15,272 bases of DNA from Streptomyces sp. NRRL WC-3549 (GCF_000721935.1 NZ_KL585406.1:62081-77352); one strand, 5' to 3'. Shown: positions 1 to 7,337, counted from the first letter of the stretch. The notes: generated by a model from the sequence alone, not told the origin. Numbers and translations are program-made.

Positions 1-198
1 CCAGTCGGTGGTGGCCGCGTGTCGGGCCAGTGCTTCCCGGCCGGCCCGGTCGTAGACCGCGACCGCGTCGGAGAGGACCACGGGGTCCATCCGATACTGG
101 CGCGCCGCGACGGTGATCGGCAGGCCGGTGAGGACTGCGAGGACGGCGTGCTGTGTGGGGCTCGGTTCGGTCGCCTGGGTCAGTTGATCAAGAGACAT
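1..198 (-). CDS. Thiopeptide-type bacteriocin biosynthesis protein, N-terminal fragment (runs off left edge)
   Basis: Sixty-six codons are visible, beginning MSLDQLTQATEPSPT and still open at base 1, so the protein is truncated by the window. Seen: the ATG lies inside the end of lanC, giving a 19-base overlap, so it is translationally coupled to it. An in-frame ATG at 207 is the alternative start; neither has a strong Shine-Dalgarno. The residues contain a helical stretch (VLAVLTGLPITVAARQYRMD, then an AVAVYDRAGREAL segment) that looks like a small helix-turn-helix-like domain. From family knowledge, FxLD-type lanthipeptide operons usually carry, after lanB and lanC, a stand-alone protein with a SpaB_C/thiopeptide-type domain, often preceded by such a helical segment. 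The SpaB_C part would be outside the window, so the name rests on position and the N-terminus. Expected role: helper of dehydration or substrate handling with LanB. Confidence 0.6.
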   Translation of the reverse strand, partial: MSLDQLTQATEPSPTQHAVLAVLTGLPITVAARQYRMDPVVLSDAVAVYDRAGREALARHAATTDW

Positions 199-1415
199 GC
201 GTCCCATCCGGTGCTCGGCGCCTGCTGCGAGGCGAGGGTGGTGAGGGCGAGGGCGGTGCCGGCCGCGCCGTTGATGAGCCCGGGAGCCTGGAGCGTGCCG
301 GGCTCGCTCGGATTGGTGAGGGCGTCGCCGAGGCTGTCCGGGAGGGTGCGCAGCCGCGGGTCCAGCGCGTCCGCTGCTGCGCGGTGTGCGGTCTGGTAGA
401 TGCCCGCCCATCCGTGGCACAGGCCGGTGTCGGTGACGAGGGCGAGTTGCGCAGGGTCGGTCAAGGCGCGGTACAGGGCGTCCTCGTAGAACCTCTGGAG
501 CGTGGGTGAGCGCAGGGCGATCCCGGCGAGCTGGCCGGCGCGCGCGATGCCTGTCGTGCCGTAGCACCAGCTCGGGCGTGTGGGTGCGTCGTGGTGGGGG
601 TGCCTGCGGTCGAGGTCGCGCCGCGAGATGTGCTCGGGCCACCAGGGGCCGGAATCGCCGTGCTGGCACCAGGAGTCGAGGTGGGCGCAGATGGTGGACA
701 TCGCGTCCTGGTGGCCGTTGACGGTGATGCCGCGGCGCAGGGCTTGGGCCAGGAGGAGGAGCGGTCCGGTGATGCCGTGTGCGGCGCCGAAGTTGCCGTG
801 CCCGCCGGGGAAGTGGGGGGACTCGCCGCGGGCGGGGTCGTGGTGGACCCACCAGCCGGGCAGCCCGCGACCGGCGGGGGCGAGCGGCTGGGTCAGGGCG
901 ACGAGGTACTGCAGGATCCTCTTCAGGGCTGGGCCTTCGGGGTCGGTGCGCAGGAGGTAGGCGCCGATCCCTGTGAGGCCGTAGAGGAGGTCGTACTCCG
1001 CGAAGTTCGGCAGGTCTCCCCTGTCGATGCGGGCGAGTGCGGCGTCCACGCGGCGGTGGGCGAGGTCGGTGATGTGCTGGTGCAGGGTCGTGCGCGCCGA
1101 GGCGTACAGGTGCTGGTAGGCCGGAGGAACGGTGGTGAGGATGAAGCCGACGGCCGGGGCGCCGAGGAACAGGCCCGTCTGATCGGCCGCGCTGATGGGG
1201 CCGGTGGTCGCGCTCGTGATCCATCGGTGGGCGGGGCGCCAGGGGCCGCCGTGCCGGCCGGCCATCTCGATGTGCAGCAGGCTGATTCCGGCGGCGCCGT
1301 CGGCGAGCGACTGCACCGCCCAGGGCTCCTCTGCGGGAGGGGGCTGGGGTTCCGCCAGGTGGGCGGTGTACCGCTGCAGGGTCGCTGCGGCGGTAGTGAC
1401 GGTCGGTGCGGTCAT
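180..1415 (-). CDS. lanC: LanC-type lanthionine synthetase (cyclase)
   Basis: A 411-aa cytoplasmic cyclase expected to catalyse Michael-type addition of precursor cysteines to dehydroalanine/dehydrobutyrine, forming lanthionine rings. The three family signatures are present in order: a GxxHGxxG motif with His213 (GAAHGITG, residues 210-217), a WCYG motif (residues 283-286) with Cys284, and a CHG motif with Cys333 and His334. Cys284, Cys333 and His334 match the zinc ligands of NisC-type enzymes. The length is normal for LanC (about 400 aa). The ATG overlaps the lanB stop as ATGA, so translation is coupled. The open frame extends upstream through lanB in another frame, but the MTAPTV start fits the overlap and the length. 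It is the cyclase partner of the LanB next to it. High confidence. Confidence 0.95.
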   Translation of the reverse strand: MTAPTVTTAAATLQRYTAHLAEPQPPPAEEPWAVQSLADGAAGISLLHIEMAGRHGGPWRPAHRWITSATTGPISAADQTGLFLGAPAVGFILTTVPPAYQHLYASARTTLHQHITDLAHRRVDAALARIDRGDLPNFAEYDLLYGLTGIGAYLLRTDPEGPALKRILQYLVALTQPLAPAGRGLPGWWVHHDPARGESPHFPGGHGNFGAAHGITGPLLLLAQALRRGITVNGHQDAMSTICAHLDSWCQHGDSGPWWPEHISRRDLDRRHPHHDAPTRPSWCYGTTGIARAGQLAGIALRSPTLQRFYEDALYRALTDPAQLALVTDTGLCHGWAGIYQTAHRAAADALDPRLRTLPDSLGDALTNPSEPGTLQAPGLINGAAGTALALTTLASQQAPSTGWDACLLIN

Positions 1416-4400
1416 CGGTCCGCCATCCGGTGCTGGAGGGCGGCGGTCCGTACGAGCCGGATGGTGGTCTCCTCGGCGCGCGGGTCGACGCCCAGGGCCC
1501 GGACGTGGTGCTGGTGCAGGAGCGACCGGGCGACGTCGAGCGGATCCAGCTGACCGGCCAGGGTCGTCCGGTAGGCGTCCACAGCGGTGGCGCGGGCCCG
1601 CCATGCTTCGGCGACCGCAGGGCCGCCGGGCAGGGACGCGAGCGCGGAGGCGCCGCTCGGTGCGGCGAGTTCGAGCACCTGGGTACGCAGGGCCCGGTCC
1701 AGTCGCCCCGTTCCCTGGGGGAGGTTGCGCACCAACCACTCTTCGGCTGCCGTGGTGTCCGGTGCCAGGGGGGTGACGAGGCGCAGGGCGCTGACTGCGG
1801 CGAGGGCCTGCGGGGCGAAGGCGCTGGCCCGCTCGGTGAGTTGGATCTGCGCGAGGGCGGCGATGGAGTCCGCTGCGAACACTTCGTGCACGGCGTCCAT
1901 GGCCGACCCGCCGCCGAAGCGCCCGGTCTGCGGCTGATAGGGAGCCAGGACGAGCCCTGCCGCCAGACCGGTCTCGTGCAGGCTGTACGCCCACCTGCGG
2001 ACGTGCCGGGCGGCTGGCCCGTATGCGTCCTGCGGCAGGCGCAGCGTGAGGTCTAGGTGCTGGTCGGCGTCCGGGCGGGCCATCTCCCGGTGCCGGGTGA
2101 ACCACCACAGTGGCGGGGTGTCGCCGAACAAGGCGAGGAGGCCGGGCAGGTGGCGGCTCAGGATCTCGTCGTAGCGGCGCGGGTGGGCGTGGAGCTGCGC
2201 GTGCAGGACGTCGCCGGCGCCCGGAAGATGCCGCTCGGGGGTAGCCGGGGCGGTGGGGCGCGGCCGGGGCATTACGGGGGTGTCCGCCTCCGGCCGGCCC
2301 AGGGCGAGCCAGATCTCGTGGGCGCGCCCGATCCAGCCGTGGGCGTCTGCGTCCGGTAGCTCGCGCAGTTCCAGGCGCCGGGTGTTGTCGAGGTGGGCGC
2401 GCAGTACCCGGAGGTGGAGCGGGTGGGACAGGTCGAGGGGGAGGCGCTGGTCGTACTCGATCATGGCGACCTGCTTCGGGGCCCGCAGCCGGTCCCGCCA
2501 GGCGGCGAAGGCGCTCTCCCACTCCTCGGTCGAGGCTTTGCGGCCGGGCAGGTCGTCGGCCATCAGCAGCCATCGGGCCTGCGTGAGGATGGTGCGGCGG
2601 TAGCGCACGCGCGGGAGGAACGGGAGCCGGGAACCGGCGCCGAAGTCGAACGGCTTGTAGGCGGCGTACCTCCCGTTGGCCACCTCGGCGAGGAACCGGG
2701 CCAGTGGCGGAGTCTGGGTCCCGCCTTCCAGGGCATGCAGGACCCGCACATCGACGCGCCGACCGGTGGAGAGCTGCACGAGGTGGAAGCTGCGCGGGTC
2801 CGCGGTGACGGCGATGTCGGCGAGCTGGATCGTCGTCCCGTCCGTCTCCTGGTGGCCGGACAGCTCGATGACGTGCGGCAGCAGCCGCGGCGTACGGGTG
2901 ACGTTCTCGTTGCGGTGGCGGCGCGGCGGGAACACGAGCTGCGCCGTCAGGCCGTCCGGCGCCCCCTGGTACGTGGCGGCGAGCGCGTCCTGATGGTCGG
3001 GCGGCAGGACATGGGCGAACCGGCCGGCCATGCTGCTGCCGGGGCGCGGAACCGCGGTGAGGAGGACGTCGAAGGTGCCGCTGGACAGTGCCCGGGTGCT
3101 GGGTGAGTGGACCTCGAAGGCGACCTCCACCCGGGGCACGAACAGCCGCTCGTCCTTCCCGGCGGCCTTCTCCAGGGCGTCGACCATGCCGTCCGTCAGC
3201 CGTAGTTCACGGCCGCCGTCCAAGAGGACCTGTTGCGTCAGTGCGAGCAGCAGTTCGTCGCGGTCGGTGCGCACCTTCAGGGCGGCGCCGCGTTCGGAGC
3301 CCACGTAGCCGGCGGGCAGGCCCAGGCCGCTGTCGGCGACCAGGTCCATCACCGGTACCAGGGCGCCGACGCCGTACCGGGCTCGGAAGCGGCGGTGGTA
3401 GTCGCGCCAGTGCTGGTAGCCGTAGGGCTGCGGGGTGGTCCGGTAGAGGGCCGACACGGCTGCCTGCACTTCCGCGATCACGGTCTGCGGGAGCTGGGTC
3501 TCGCAGTCGAGGGCGGTGTCGATGAGCAGCGGTGTCGGGGTGACGGTGGTGAGAGCGCGCATCCGTGCGGCGACGGCGCTCACGCTGGTGTCGCAGAGCG
3601 TCGGTTGGTGGGCGGACAGTTCGTCGCGCAGGGCGTACAGCTCGTGGACCAGGTCCTGCACTTCGGGGAGGTTGTCCGCCTGGTGCCGGTCCAGTTCGCG
3701 GCACAGGTGCTGGAAGGCGTCGACGGTGGTCATGGGCGCCCACAGGCTGGTGAGGAGGAACCGCTGCTCGACGAGGCTGGTGAGAACGGCGTCGATCTTC
3801 TCCGGGGCGGCCTGGGGGAAGCGGTCGCGCAGGTGGGTGTGGAGGTCGCCGTAGGCGATGGGGGTGCGGGCCGCGTCAAGGGCGGCGGCTACCGGCCGGG
3901 TGTTGCGTACGGATATCTCGACCGGGGCCAGGAGGACGGCGTGGCCGTCCGAGGGCGGGCCCGGGGCCACGAGTCGATCGCCCCGCGTGTGGGCGGCGTT
4001 GTTGGCGACCAGCGGTAACCGCTTCAACAACGCGGGGGTGTGCTGGAGGCGGAGCACCATGTCGGTGACCCATTCGGCGTCCGGCCGGATCAGCACGCGG
4101 TGCTTGTCGCGCCAACGTGCGCTCGCCCGGGGCCCGATGGACACCGGGGCGACCCCGGCGAACAGGCCGTGCGGGGTCGGCCTGTGCTGCCACCGCAGGA
4201 GGTAGGCGACAGTCGACAGCGCGGTGCGGCGGACATGACGGGGCTCGGTCTGCCGGCCCTGGACGACTGCCTCGATGGCGTCGGACAGGACCGGGGAGGC
4301 CGGCTCCAACGCGCTGCGGAAGTCCTCGCGCTGCCAGAGGCGGTCCAGCCACCCACGGGTGACGGCCCCGTCGTCCACGTCGAGGGTACGGGGGATGTCT

Positions 4401-4477
4401 GCCGGCCCGGGGCTGGTGGTGGCGCGCAGCATCGCAACGCCTTGCCACAGGTATCCGGCGGCTGCTCGGGAAGCCAT
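1412..4477 (-). CDS. lanB: Class I lanthipeptide dehydratase, full-length LanB
   Basis: A 1021-aa LanB. In this family the N-terminal domain transfers glutamate from glutamyl-tRNA to Ser/Thr of the precursor, and the C-terminal SpaB_C domain eliminates it to give dehydroamino acids. Seen: an N-terminal dehydratase domain with a typical RPTPHGLFAGVAPV segment near residue 100, and from about residue 757 to the end a SpaB_C domain with WWFTRHR and a PYQPQTGRFGGGSAMDAVHE block (about 846-865). Both domains are in one chain, unlike split LanBs. The start chosen is the ATG at 4477 (MASRAAAG), preceded by AAGGAAGG at good spacing. The frame stays open to 4612, but that extension crosses the intergenic hairpin and is Arg/Pro-rich. 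The stop overlaps lanC as ATGA. Expected partners are the precursor at 4572-4769 and LanC. Confidence 0.95.
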   Translation of the reverse strand: MASRAAAGYLWQGVAMLRATTSPGPADIPRTLDVDDGAVTRGWLDRLWQREDFRSALEPASPVLSDAIEAVVQGRQTEPRHVRRTALSTVAYLLRWQHRPTPHGLFAGVAPVSIGPRASARWRDKHRVLIRPDAEWVTDMVLRLQHTPALLKRLPLVANNAAHTRGDRLVAPGPPSDGHAVLLAPVEISVRNTRPVAAALDAARTPIAYGDLHTHLRDRFPQAAPEKIDAVLTSLVEQRFLLTSLWAPMTTVDAFQHLCRELDRHQADNLPEVQDLVHELYALRDELSAHQPTLCDTSVSAVAARMRALTTVTPTPLLIDTALDCETQLPQTVIAEVQAAVSALYRTTPQPYGYQHWRDYHRRFRARYGVGALVPVMDLVADSGLGLPAGYVGSERGAALKVRTDRDELLLALTQQVLLDGGRELRLTDGMVDALEKAAGKDERLFVPRVEVAFEVHSPSTRALSSGTFDVLLTAVPRPGSSMAGRFAHVLPPDHQDALAATYQGAPDGLTAQLVFPPRRHRNENVTRTPRLLPHVIELSGHQETDGTTIQLADIAVTADPRSFHLVQLSTGRRVDVRVLHALEGGTQTPPLARFLAEVANGRYAAYKPFDFGAGSRLPFLPRVRYRRTILTQARWLLMADDLPGRKASTEEWESAFAAWRDRLRAPKQVAMIEYDQRLPLDLSHPLHLRVLRAHLDNTRRLELRELPDADAHGWIGRAHEIWLALGRPEADTPVMPRPRPTAPATPERHLPGAGDVLHAQLHAHPRRYDEILSRHLPGLLALFGDTPPLWWFTRHREMARPDADQHLDLTLRLPQDAYGPAARHVRRWAYSLHETGLAAGLVLAPYQPQTGRFGGGSAMDAVHEVFAADSIAALAQIQLTERASAFAPQALAAVSALRLVTPLAPDTTAAEEWLVRNLPQGTGRLDRALRTQVLELAAPSGASALASLPGGPAVAEAWRARATAVDAYRTTLAGQLDPLDVARSLLHQHHVRALGVDPRAEETTIRLVRTAALQHRMADR

Positions 4478-4516
4478 GAGGCCCTTCCTTCTGGCGGCGC
4501 GGGGAGGGGAGCGGGG

Positions 4517-4554
4517 CCCGTGGGCCGGGCGAAGTGCTTCGCCCAGCCCACGGG
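4517..4554 (-). terminator. Strong hairpin between precursor gene and lanB (attenuator or partial terminator)
   Basis: The arms are CCCGTGGGCCGGGCGAA (4517-4533) and TTCGCCCAGCCCACGGG (4538-4554) with a GTGC loop. In RNA made from the minus strand all 17 positions pair, one as G-U. In plus-strand RNA that position is a C-A mismatch, so the structure favours the operon's own strand. No U-tract follows. A hairpin directly after a lanthipeptide precursor gene usually lets the peptide mRNA outnumber the enzyme mRNA, or protects its 3' end. Confidence 0.8.
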
Positions 4555-4571
4555 TGCGGGGTGGGCCTGGA

Positions 4572-4769
4572 TCAGGCCGGGTCCTCGGTGAAGGAGCCGC
4601 AGGCGGAGGCACCGGTCGCGCAGGTGGTGCCGCAGCCGTCGCCCGTCTGGCACATGAGGTGGCCGTAGGAGTGCTCGGCGATGACGACCTTCACGTCCAG
4701 GGGCGCGAAGTCGTCGTCCAGGTCCGCCGACGGCGTGACCGGGAGCGGGGCGAGAGTGGCGCTCGTCAT
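4572..4769 (-). CDS. lanA: FxLD-family lanthipeptide precursor peptide
   Basis: A 65-aa precursor. The leader is acidic and carries the family-type motif DDDFAPLDVKVV (residues 18-29), the presumed recognition element for LanB/LanC. The C-terminal part is rich in Cys, Ser, Thr and Gly: Cys40, 46, 50 and 57, and Thr42, 48, 49, 52, 61 with Ser55 and 59. It includes TGDGCGTTCATGASACGSF (residues 42-60), which supplies partners for up to four thioether rings. Asp44-Gly45 is a classic aspartimide-prone pair, fitting the methyltransferase gene upstream. The ATG at 4769 has an AGAAGGG ribosome site about eight bases upstream. It lies 54 bases after the methyltransferase and 94 before lanB, with the hairpin between. 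The leader cleavage site cannot be fixed from sequence; it probably lies just before or around residue 39. The product has no signal peptide. Confidence 0.93.
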   Translation of the reverse strand: MTSATLAPLPVTPSADLDDDFAPLDVKVVIAEHSYGHLMCQTGDGCGTTCATGASACGSFTEDPA

Positions 4770-4823
4770 GATGTGTGCCCTTCTTCTCTGTTGGGGTGGT
4801 GCGGGATTACCTGGCTCCCGGCG

Positions 4824-6062
4824 TTACGCCGAGGGCCAGGAGAGCGAGATCCGGCTGTGCACCTTGTCGATGACCCGGTCGGCCGGAATCTGCTCATCGG
4901 GGGTGCCGGCCGGGTAGATCCGGATGACCGGGCTGGGGCCACCGCGTCGGTTGGCCTCCCAGTCGCGGAGCACGCCGGCGACCTTGTCGGCGAACTGCTC
5001 CGCGTGCGGGCCGAGGGCGTGCACCCCGTACTCCAGGTGCTTGTTGTCCTCGGTGCGGCGGGTGACGAGGTAGGCGAAGGTGTCGTCCTCGACGGCCGCG
5101 AGGGCGAACCGCTTGTTCACGGGGTCGACCACGCGCGTGTCCGCGTTCTCGTCGACGGCCATCGTGCAGAAGCCCGGCAGGCTGATCGCCATCGCCATCT
5201 GGAGGGTGTCGATGAGCTCCTGGATGCGGACGGTGACCCCGGTCCACAGTTCGTGGCGCGGGTACGTGACGGCGTTGTCCAGCCGGTGCGGGTCGACGGG
5301 CAGGCCGTCATCGAACTTGAGCCCGATCTCCGGGGTGCCGTTGACGAGGAGGAGTTCCTCCCGGTGGGCGGTGGTGCCCTGCATCGGGACGAAGCCGCAG
5401 ATTCTCGCCGACTCGCTCTCCAGGTAGGGACCGTGCTCGCCCTTGACCTGGGTGAAGGCGATCGAGCGGGTCAGGCCGCGCATCCGCAGCGGGACGACGA
5501 GCCGACCGCCCTCCTTGAGCTGGGCGGTCCAGGCCGGGGAGATGTCCCAGGCGCCGGCGGTCACCATCACGACGTCGAGCTCGCCGAGGCCCGGGACGGG
5601 TTCGGCGGCGTCGGCGGTGACGACGTGCACCCAGCCGTAGCCGTGCTCGTTCAAGAGCCGGCGCGCACGACCGGTGACGGTGGGGTCGATGTCCACGGTG
5701 ACGACTTCACCGTCCTCACCGACGAGCTCGGCGAGGTAGGCCGCGTTCAGCCCGCCCGAGCCGATCTCCAGAACCCGCATTCCGGGCTCCACCCGGGCCT
5801 GCTCCAGCATCATGGCCTGGATCTGCGGCGCGGAGACGGAGCTGAGCTGCACACCGTGCTCGTCGGTCTTGGTGATCACGGCTGCGTACGTGTCGTACGC
5901 CTTGTCCAGCGGCGTGTCCGCGGGGGTGAACTCGTGCCGGGGCACCTTGCGCATCACCGCTTCGATCTCCGGAGAGGAGATGTTGCCGTCCGCGCACAGC
6001 TCGTCCACCACCTTGTTCCGCAGGCGGGTCGCCTCGTCGGGCTCGACGGTCGTGTTCGTCAT
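4824..6062 (-). CDS. FxLD-system protein-L-isoaspartate-type O-methyltransferase
   Basis: A 412-aa SAM-dependent methyltransferase related to protein-L-isoaspartate O-methyltransferase (PCMT), with an added C-terminal region (about 230-412). Seen: a PCMT-like N-terminus (PRHEFTP, residues 41-47; VSAPQIQAMMLE, 76-87), the SAM-binding motif I VLEIGSGGLNAAYLA (97-111), and an acidic end of the second strand (VTVDIDP, 121-127). From family knowledge, such enzymes in lanthipeptide operons (OlvSA-like, LanSA) methylate an Asp carboxylate of the cyclised peptide, which then collapses to a succinimide or isoaspartate. The start is the ATG at 6062, with GAAGGAAG just upstream; the longer frame to 6197 is non-coding leader. 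It is the first gene of the operon, ahead of the precursor. A short CGGCG/CGCCG inverted repeat surrounds its TAA stop (4819-4831). Confidence 0.93.
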   Translation of the reverse strand: MTNTTVEPDEATRLRNKVVDELCADGNISSPEIEAVMRKVPRHEFTPADTPLDKAYDTYAAVITKTDEHGVQLSSVSAPQIQAMMLEQARVEPGMRVLEIGSGGLNAAYLAELVGEDGEVVTVDIDPTVTGRARRLLNEHGYGWVHVVTADAAEPVPGLGELDVVMVTAGAWDISPAWTAQLKEGGRLVVPLRMRGLTRSIAFTQVKGEHGPYLESESARICGFVPMQGTTAHREELLLVNGTPEIGLKFDDGLPVDPHRLDNAVTYPRHELWTGVTVRIQELIDTLQMAMAISLPGFCTMAVDENADTRVVDPVNKRFALAAVEDDTFAYLVTRRTEDNKHLEYGVHALGPHAEQFADKVAGVLRDWEANRRGGPSPVIRIYPAGTPDEQIPADRVIDKVHSRISLSWPSA

Positions 6063-6218
6063 GGACTTCCTTCGGTCGTTCGTGTTCAGGGGGTGAACCG
6101 ATGGCGCGTTCCGGCGGGCCGGGAGGCTGTCGGCGCACGCTCCCTGTTCCGGGCTGGACCGCCGAAGGCCGGCGGTTTCGTGCTGGCCGGCGCACAAGGT
6201 CTCTGGCGCCGGTGGTGA
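6063..6218 (-). promoter_or_regulatory. Upstream region of the lanthipeptide operon
   Basis: This non-coding stretch must hold the promoter of the methyltransferase-precursor-lanB-lanC operon, because a terminator hairpin lies just upstream of it. I cannot point to a convincing -35/-10 pair. It contains a small hairpin with arms CCGGCGC (6187-6193) and GCGCCGG (6206-6212), and the ribosome site GAAGGAAG next to the start codon. Confidence 0.4.
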
Positions 6219-6263
6219 GCCGCCCGGCGGTCCTGTCCGTACCGCTCAGGACTGCCGGGCGGC
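6219..6263 (-). terminator. Terminator hairpin after the Cys-rich 219-aa gene
   Basis: The arms are GCCGCCCGGCGGTCCTG (6219-6235) and CAGGACTGCCGGGCGGC (6247-6263), 16 of 17 positions complementary, with an 11-base loop. It begins three bases after the stop codon of the 219-aa gene in the direction of transcription and has no U-tract, as is common in Streptomyces. It separates that gene pair from the lanthipeptide operon. The odd position is G-U in plus-strand RNA and A-C in minus-strand RNA. Confidence 0.75.
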
Positions 6264-6266
6264 CGT

Positions 6267-6926
6267 CTAGGCGGCAGACACGAGATCGTCCAGATCGACG
6301 ACCTCATAGTCCCCGAGTTCGCATATGAGTTGGCTCGCCAGGAACCAGCCCAGTTGGGGGTGCCCGTATGCCATGGGCGTGTCATCGGCAGGTAGCGGTG
6401 CCAGGCCCGTAGCGGTGAGGCGGTACCGGGTGCCGATGACGCCCCACGGCGAGGTCGCCCGTGCACGGAAGGCGACGTGCCCCTTCCGCAGGTGCGGGCA
6501 CAGCTCCACGGCCGACCTCAGGTGCTTCGGGCACACCGGCGGCTGGGCCGTCCTCACCGGTTCTCCGACACCGTGGGACTCGTCTTCCGCTCGCCCGGAG
6601 AGGAAGACGTATCCCTGGTCGGTCTCGGCCGGGCAGAAGCCGATCTGGCACCGCAGCTGCTCCATCGCCTCCCGCTGCCTGCTGGAGTTGACCAAGCGCC
6701 ACTGCGGCCTGCCCGCCGGCCTCCCGGCGGCGTTCAGCGACTGGGAGCATCGCGCCCACAGTTCACCGCGCGGCCCACGGTCCGCAGCGGTCTCCTCCCG
6801 GTAGGCGAGCCGTACGGCGCCGAAGGCGTTCACGCTCAGCGCGAGTTCCGACTCCAACCCGCCGTACTCACCCTCTCGCTGGGTGATGTACGGGACGAGC
6901 CGGGGTGCGGCGCTGGTCCGCTTCAT
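6267..6926 (-). CDS. Hypothetical protein with clustered cysteines (219 aa)
   Basis: I do not recognise a named family. The product is 219 aa, soluble, without a signal peptide or membrane segment. Cysteines sit at 60, 93, 98, 132, 143 and 202. The pattern C93-x4-C98 followed by CPKH (132-135) and CPHL (143-146) could bind a metal, like a zinc finger, but this is inference. The C-terminus ends in an acidic segment (YEVVDLDDLVSAA). The ATG at 6926 overlaps the stop of the DUF5999 gene as ATGA, with GAGGG upstream, so the two are translationally coupled and probably act together. The frame extends to 7025, but that extension overlaps the DUF5999 gene and is Arg/Gly/Pro-rich. A terminator follows at once, so it is not obviously part of the lanthipeptide operon, although it lies on the same strand directly upstream. 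Confidence 0.75.
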   Translation of the reverse strand: MKRTSAAPRLVPYITQREGEYGGLESELALSVNAFGAVRLAYREETAADRGPRGELWARCSQSLNAAGRPAGRPQWRLVNSSRQREAMEQLRCQIGFCPAETDQGYVFLSGRAEDESHGVGEPVRTAQPPVCPKHLRSAVELCPHLRKGHVAFRARATSPWGVIGTRYRLTATGLAPLPADDTPMAYGHPQLGWFLASQLICELGDYEVVDLDDLVSAA

Positions 6927-7123
6927 GCGGCTGCCCTCGCCAGGTCGACGGCCCGCAGCGGGGCCATGACCCGGCCGTCGGGGAGGAGTTCGCCGGTGTC
7001 CTCGAAGAGAAGCACGCCGTTGCACAGCAGGCTCCAGCCCTGCTCGGGCCGATGCACGCGGAGACGCGCGGCCTCCCTGTCGGGAGCCTCAGCCGTGGGG
7101 CACGGCGGGTTGTGCGCACACAT
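6923..7123 (-). CDS. DUF5999-type small protein (66 aa)
   Basis: A 66-aa protein starting MCAHNPPCPTAEAPDREAAR and containing EQGWSLLCNGVLLFEDTGEL, a pattern I associate with the DUF5999 family of small Streptomyces proteins of unknown function. Cys2, Cys8 and Cys36, plus a His in the N-terminal MCAHNPPC, hint at metal binding, but no activity is established. The start is the ATG at 7123, preceded by GAGAGGA; the open frame continues to 7381 through the structured leader without protein-like content. The stop overlaps the next gene as ATGA. Regulation may involve the hairpin-rich leader at 7154-7212. Family assignment is from memory of the motif, so the name is less certain than the reading frame. 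Confidence 0.8.
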   Translation of the reverse strand: MCAHNPPCPTAEAPDREAARLRVHRPEQGWSLLCNGVLLFEDTGELLPDGRVMAPLRAVDLARAAA

Positions 7124-7153
7124 GGTGCTCGTCCTCTCGGGTGGGAAGTTGGA

Positions 7154-7212
7154 CCCTCTTCGGCCGGCTACTGCCGTGGGGGAACACGGTTTCGGCACGG
7201 CCGAAGAGAGGG
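7154..7212 (-). promoter_or_regulatory. Nested hairpin in the leader of the DUF5999 gene
   Basis: The outer arms are CCCTCTTCGGCCG (7154-7166) and CGGCCGAAGAGAGGG (7198-7212): 13 base pairs with a two-base bulge. Inside lies a second stem, CCGTG/CACGG around GGGGAA. The structure ends about 30 bases upstream of the start codon, just before the ribosome site. It could be a terminator-like attenuator or a regulated leader. No known riboswitch class is recognised. Confidence 0.5.
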
Positions 7213-7247
7213 ACTTGTGGCACCGCCCCGTGAACGCCGCCAAGGCT

Positions 7248-7337
7248 GCTTCGTTGTAACCGTAGAAGCGCCCCAGGGTGACGGCAGTGCGGTCGCCCTC
7301 GAACGCGGGTGATCTCTCCCCCACTTGACAACGAAGC
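7248..7337. repeat. Inverted repeat GCTTCGTTGT ... ACAACGAAGC
   Basis: Perfect 10-base inverted arms at 7248-7257 and 7328-7337, separated by 70 bases, upstream of the DUF5999 gene. They could be paired operator half-sites or close a larger RNA fold. No function is known. Confidence 0.5.

Noticed and set aside
591..1553. Plus-strand open frame over lanC
   Set aside because: Gly/Val/Ala-rich antisense shadow of lanC, which has all its catalytic motifs on the other strand.
4478..4612. N-terminal extension of LanB to 4612
   Set aside because: It crosses the intergenic hairpin and overlaps the precursor stop region, is Arg/Pro-rich, and the ATG at 4477 has a clear ribosome site.
4275..6218. Plus-strand open frame of 647 codons
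   Set aside because: Antisense shadow of the methyltransferase, precursor and lanB, caused by high GC; no family motifs.
7325..7330. Plus-strand TTGACA, a perfect -35 hexamer
   Set aside because: No -10 hexamer at 16-18 bases and no plus-strand gene downstream; partly overlaps the inverted repeat.
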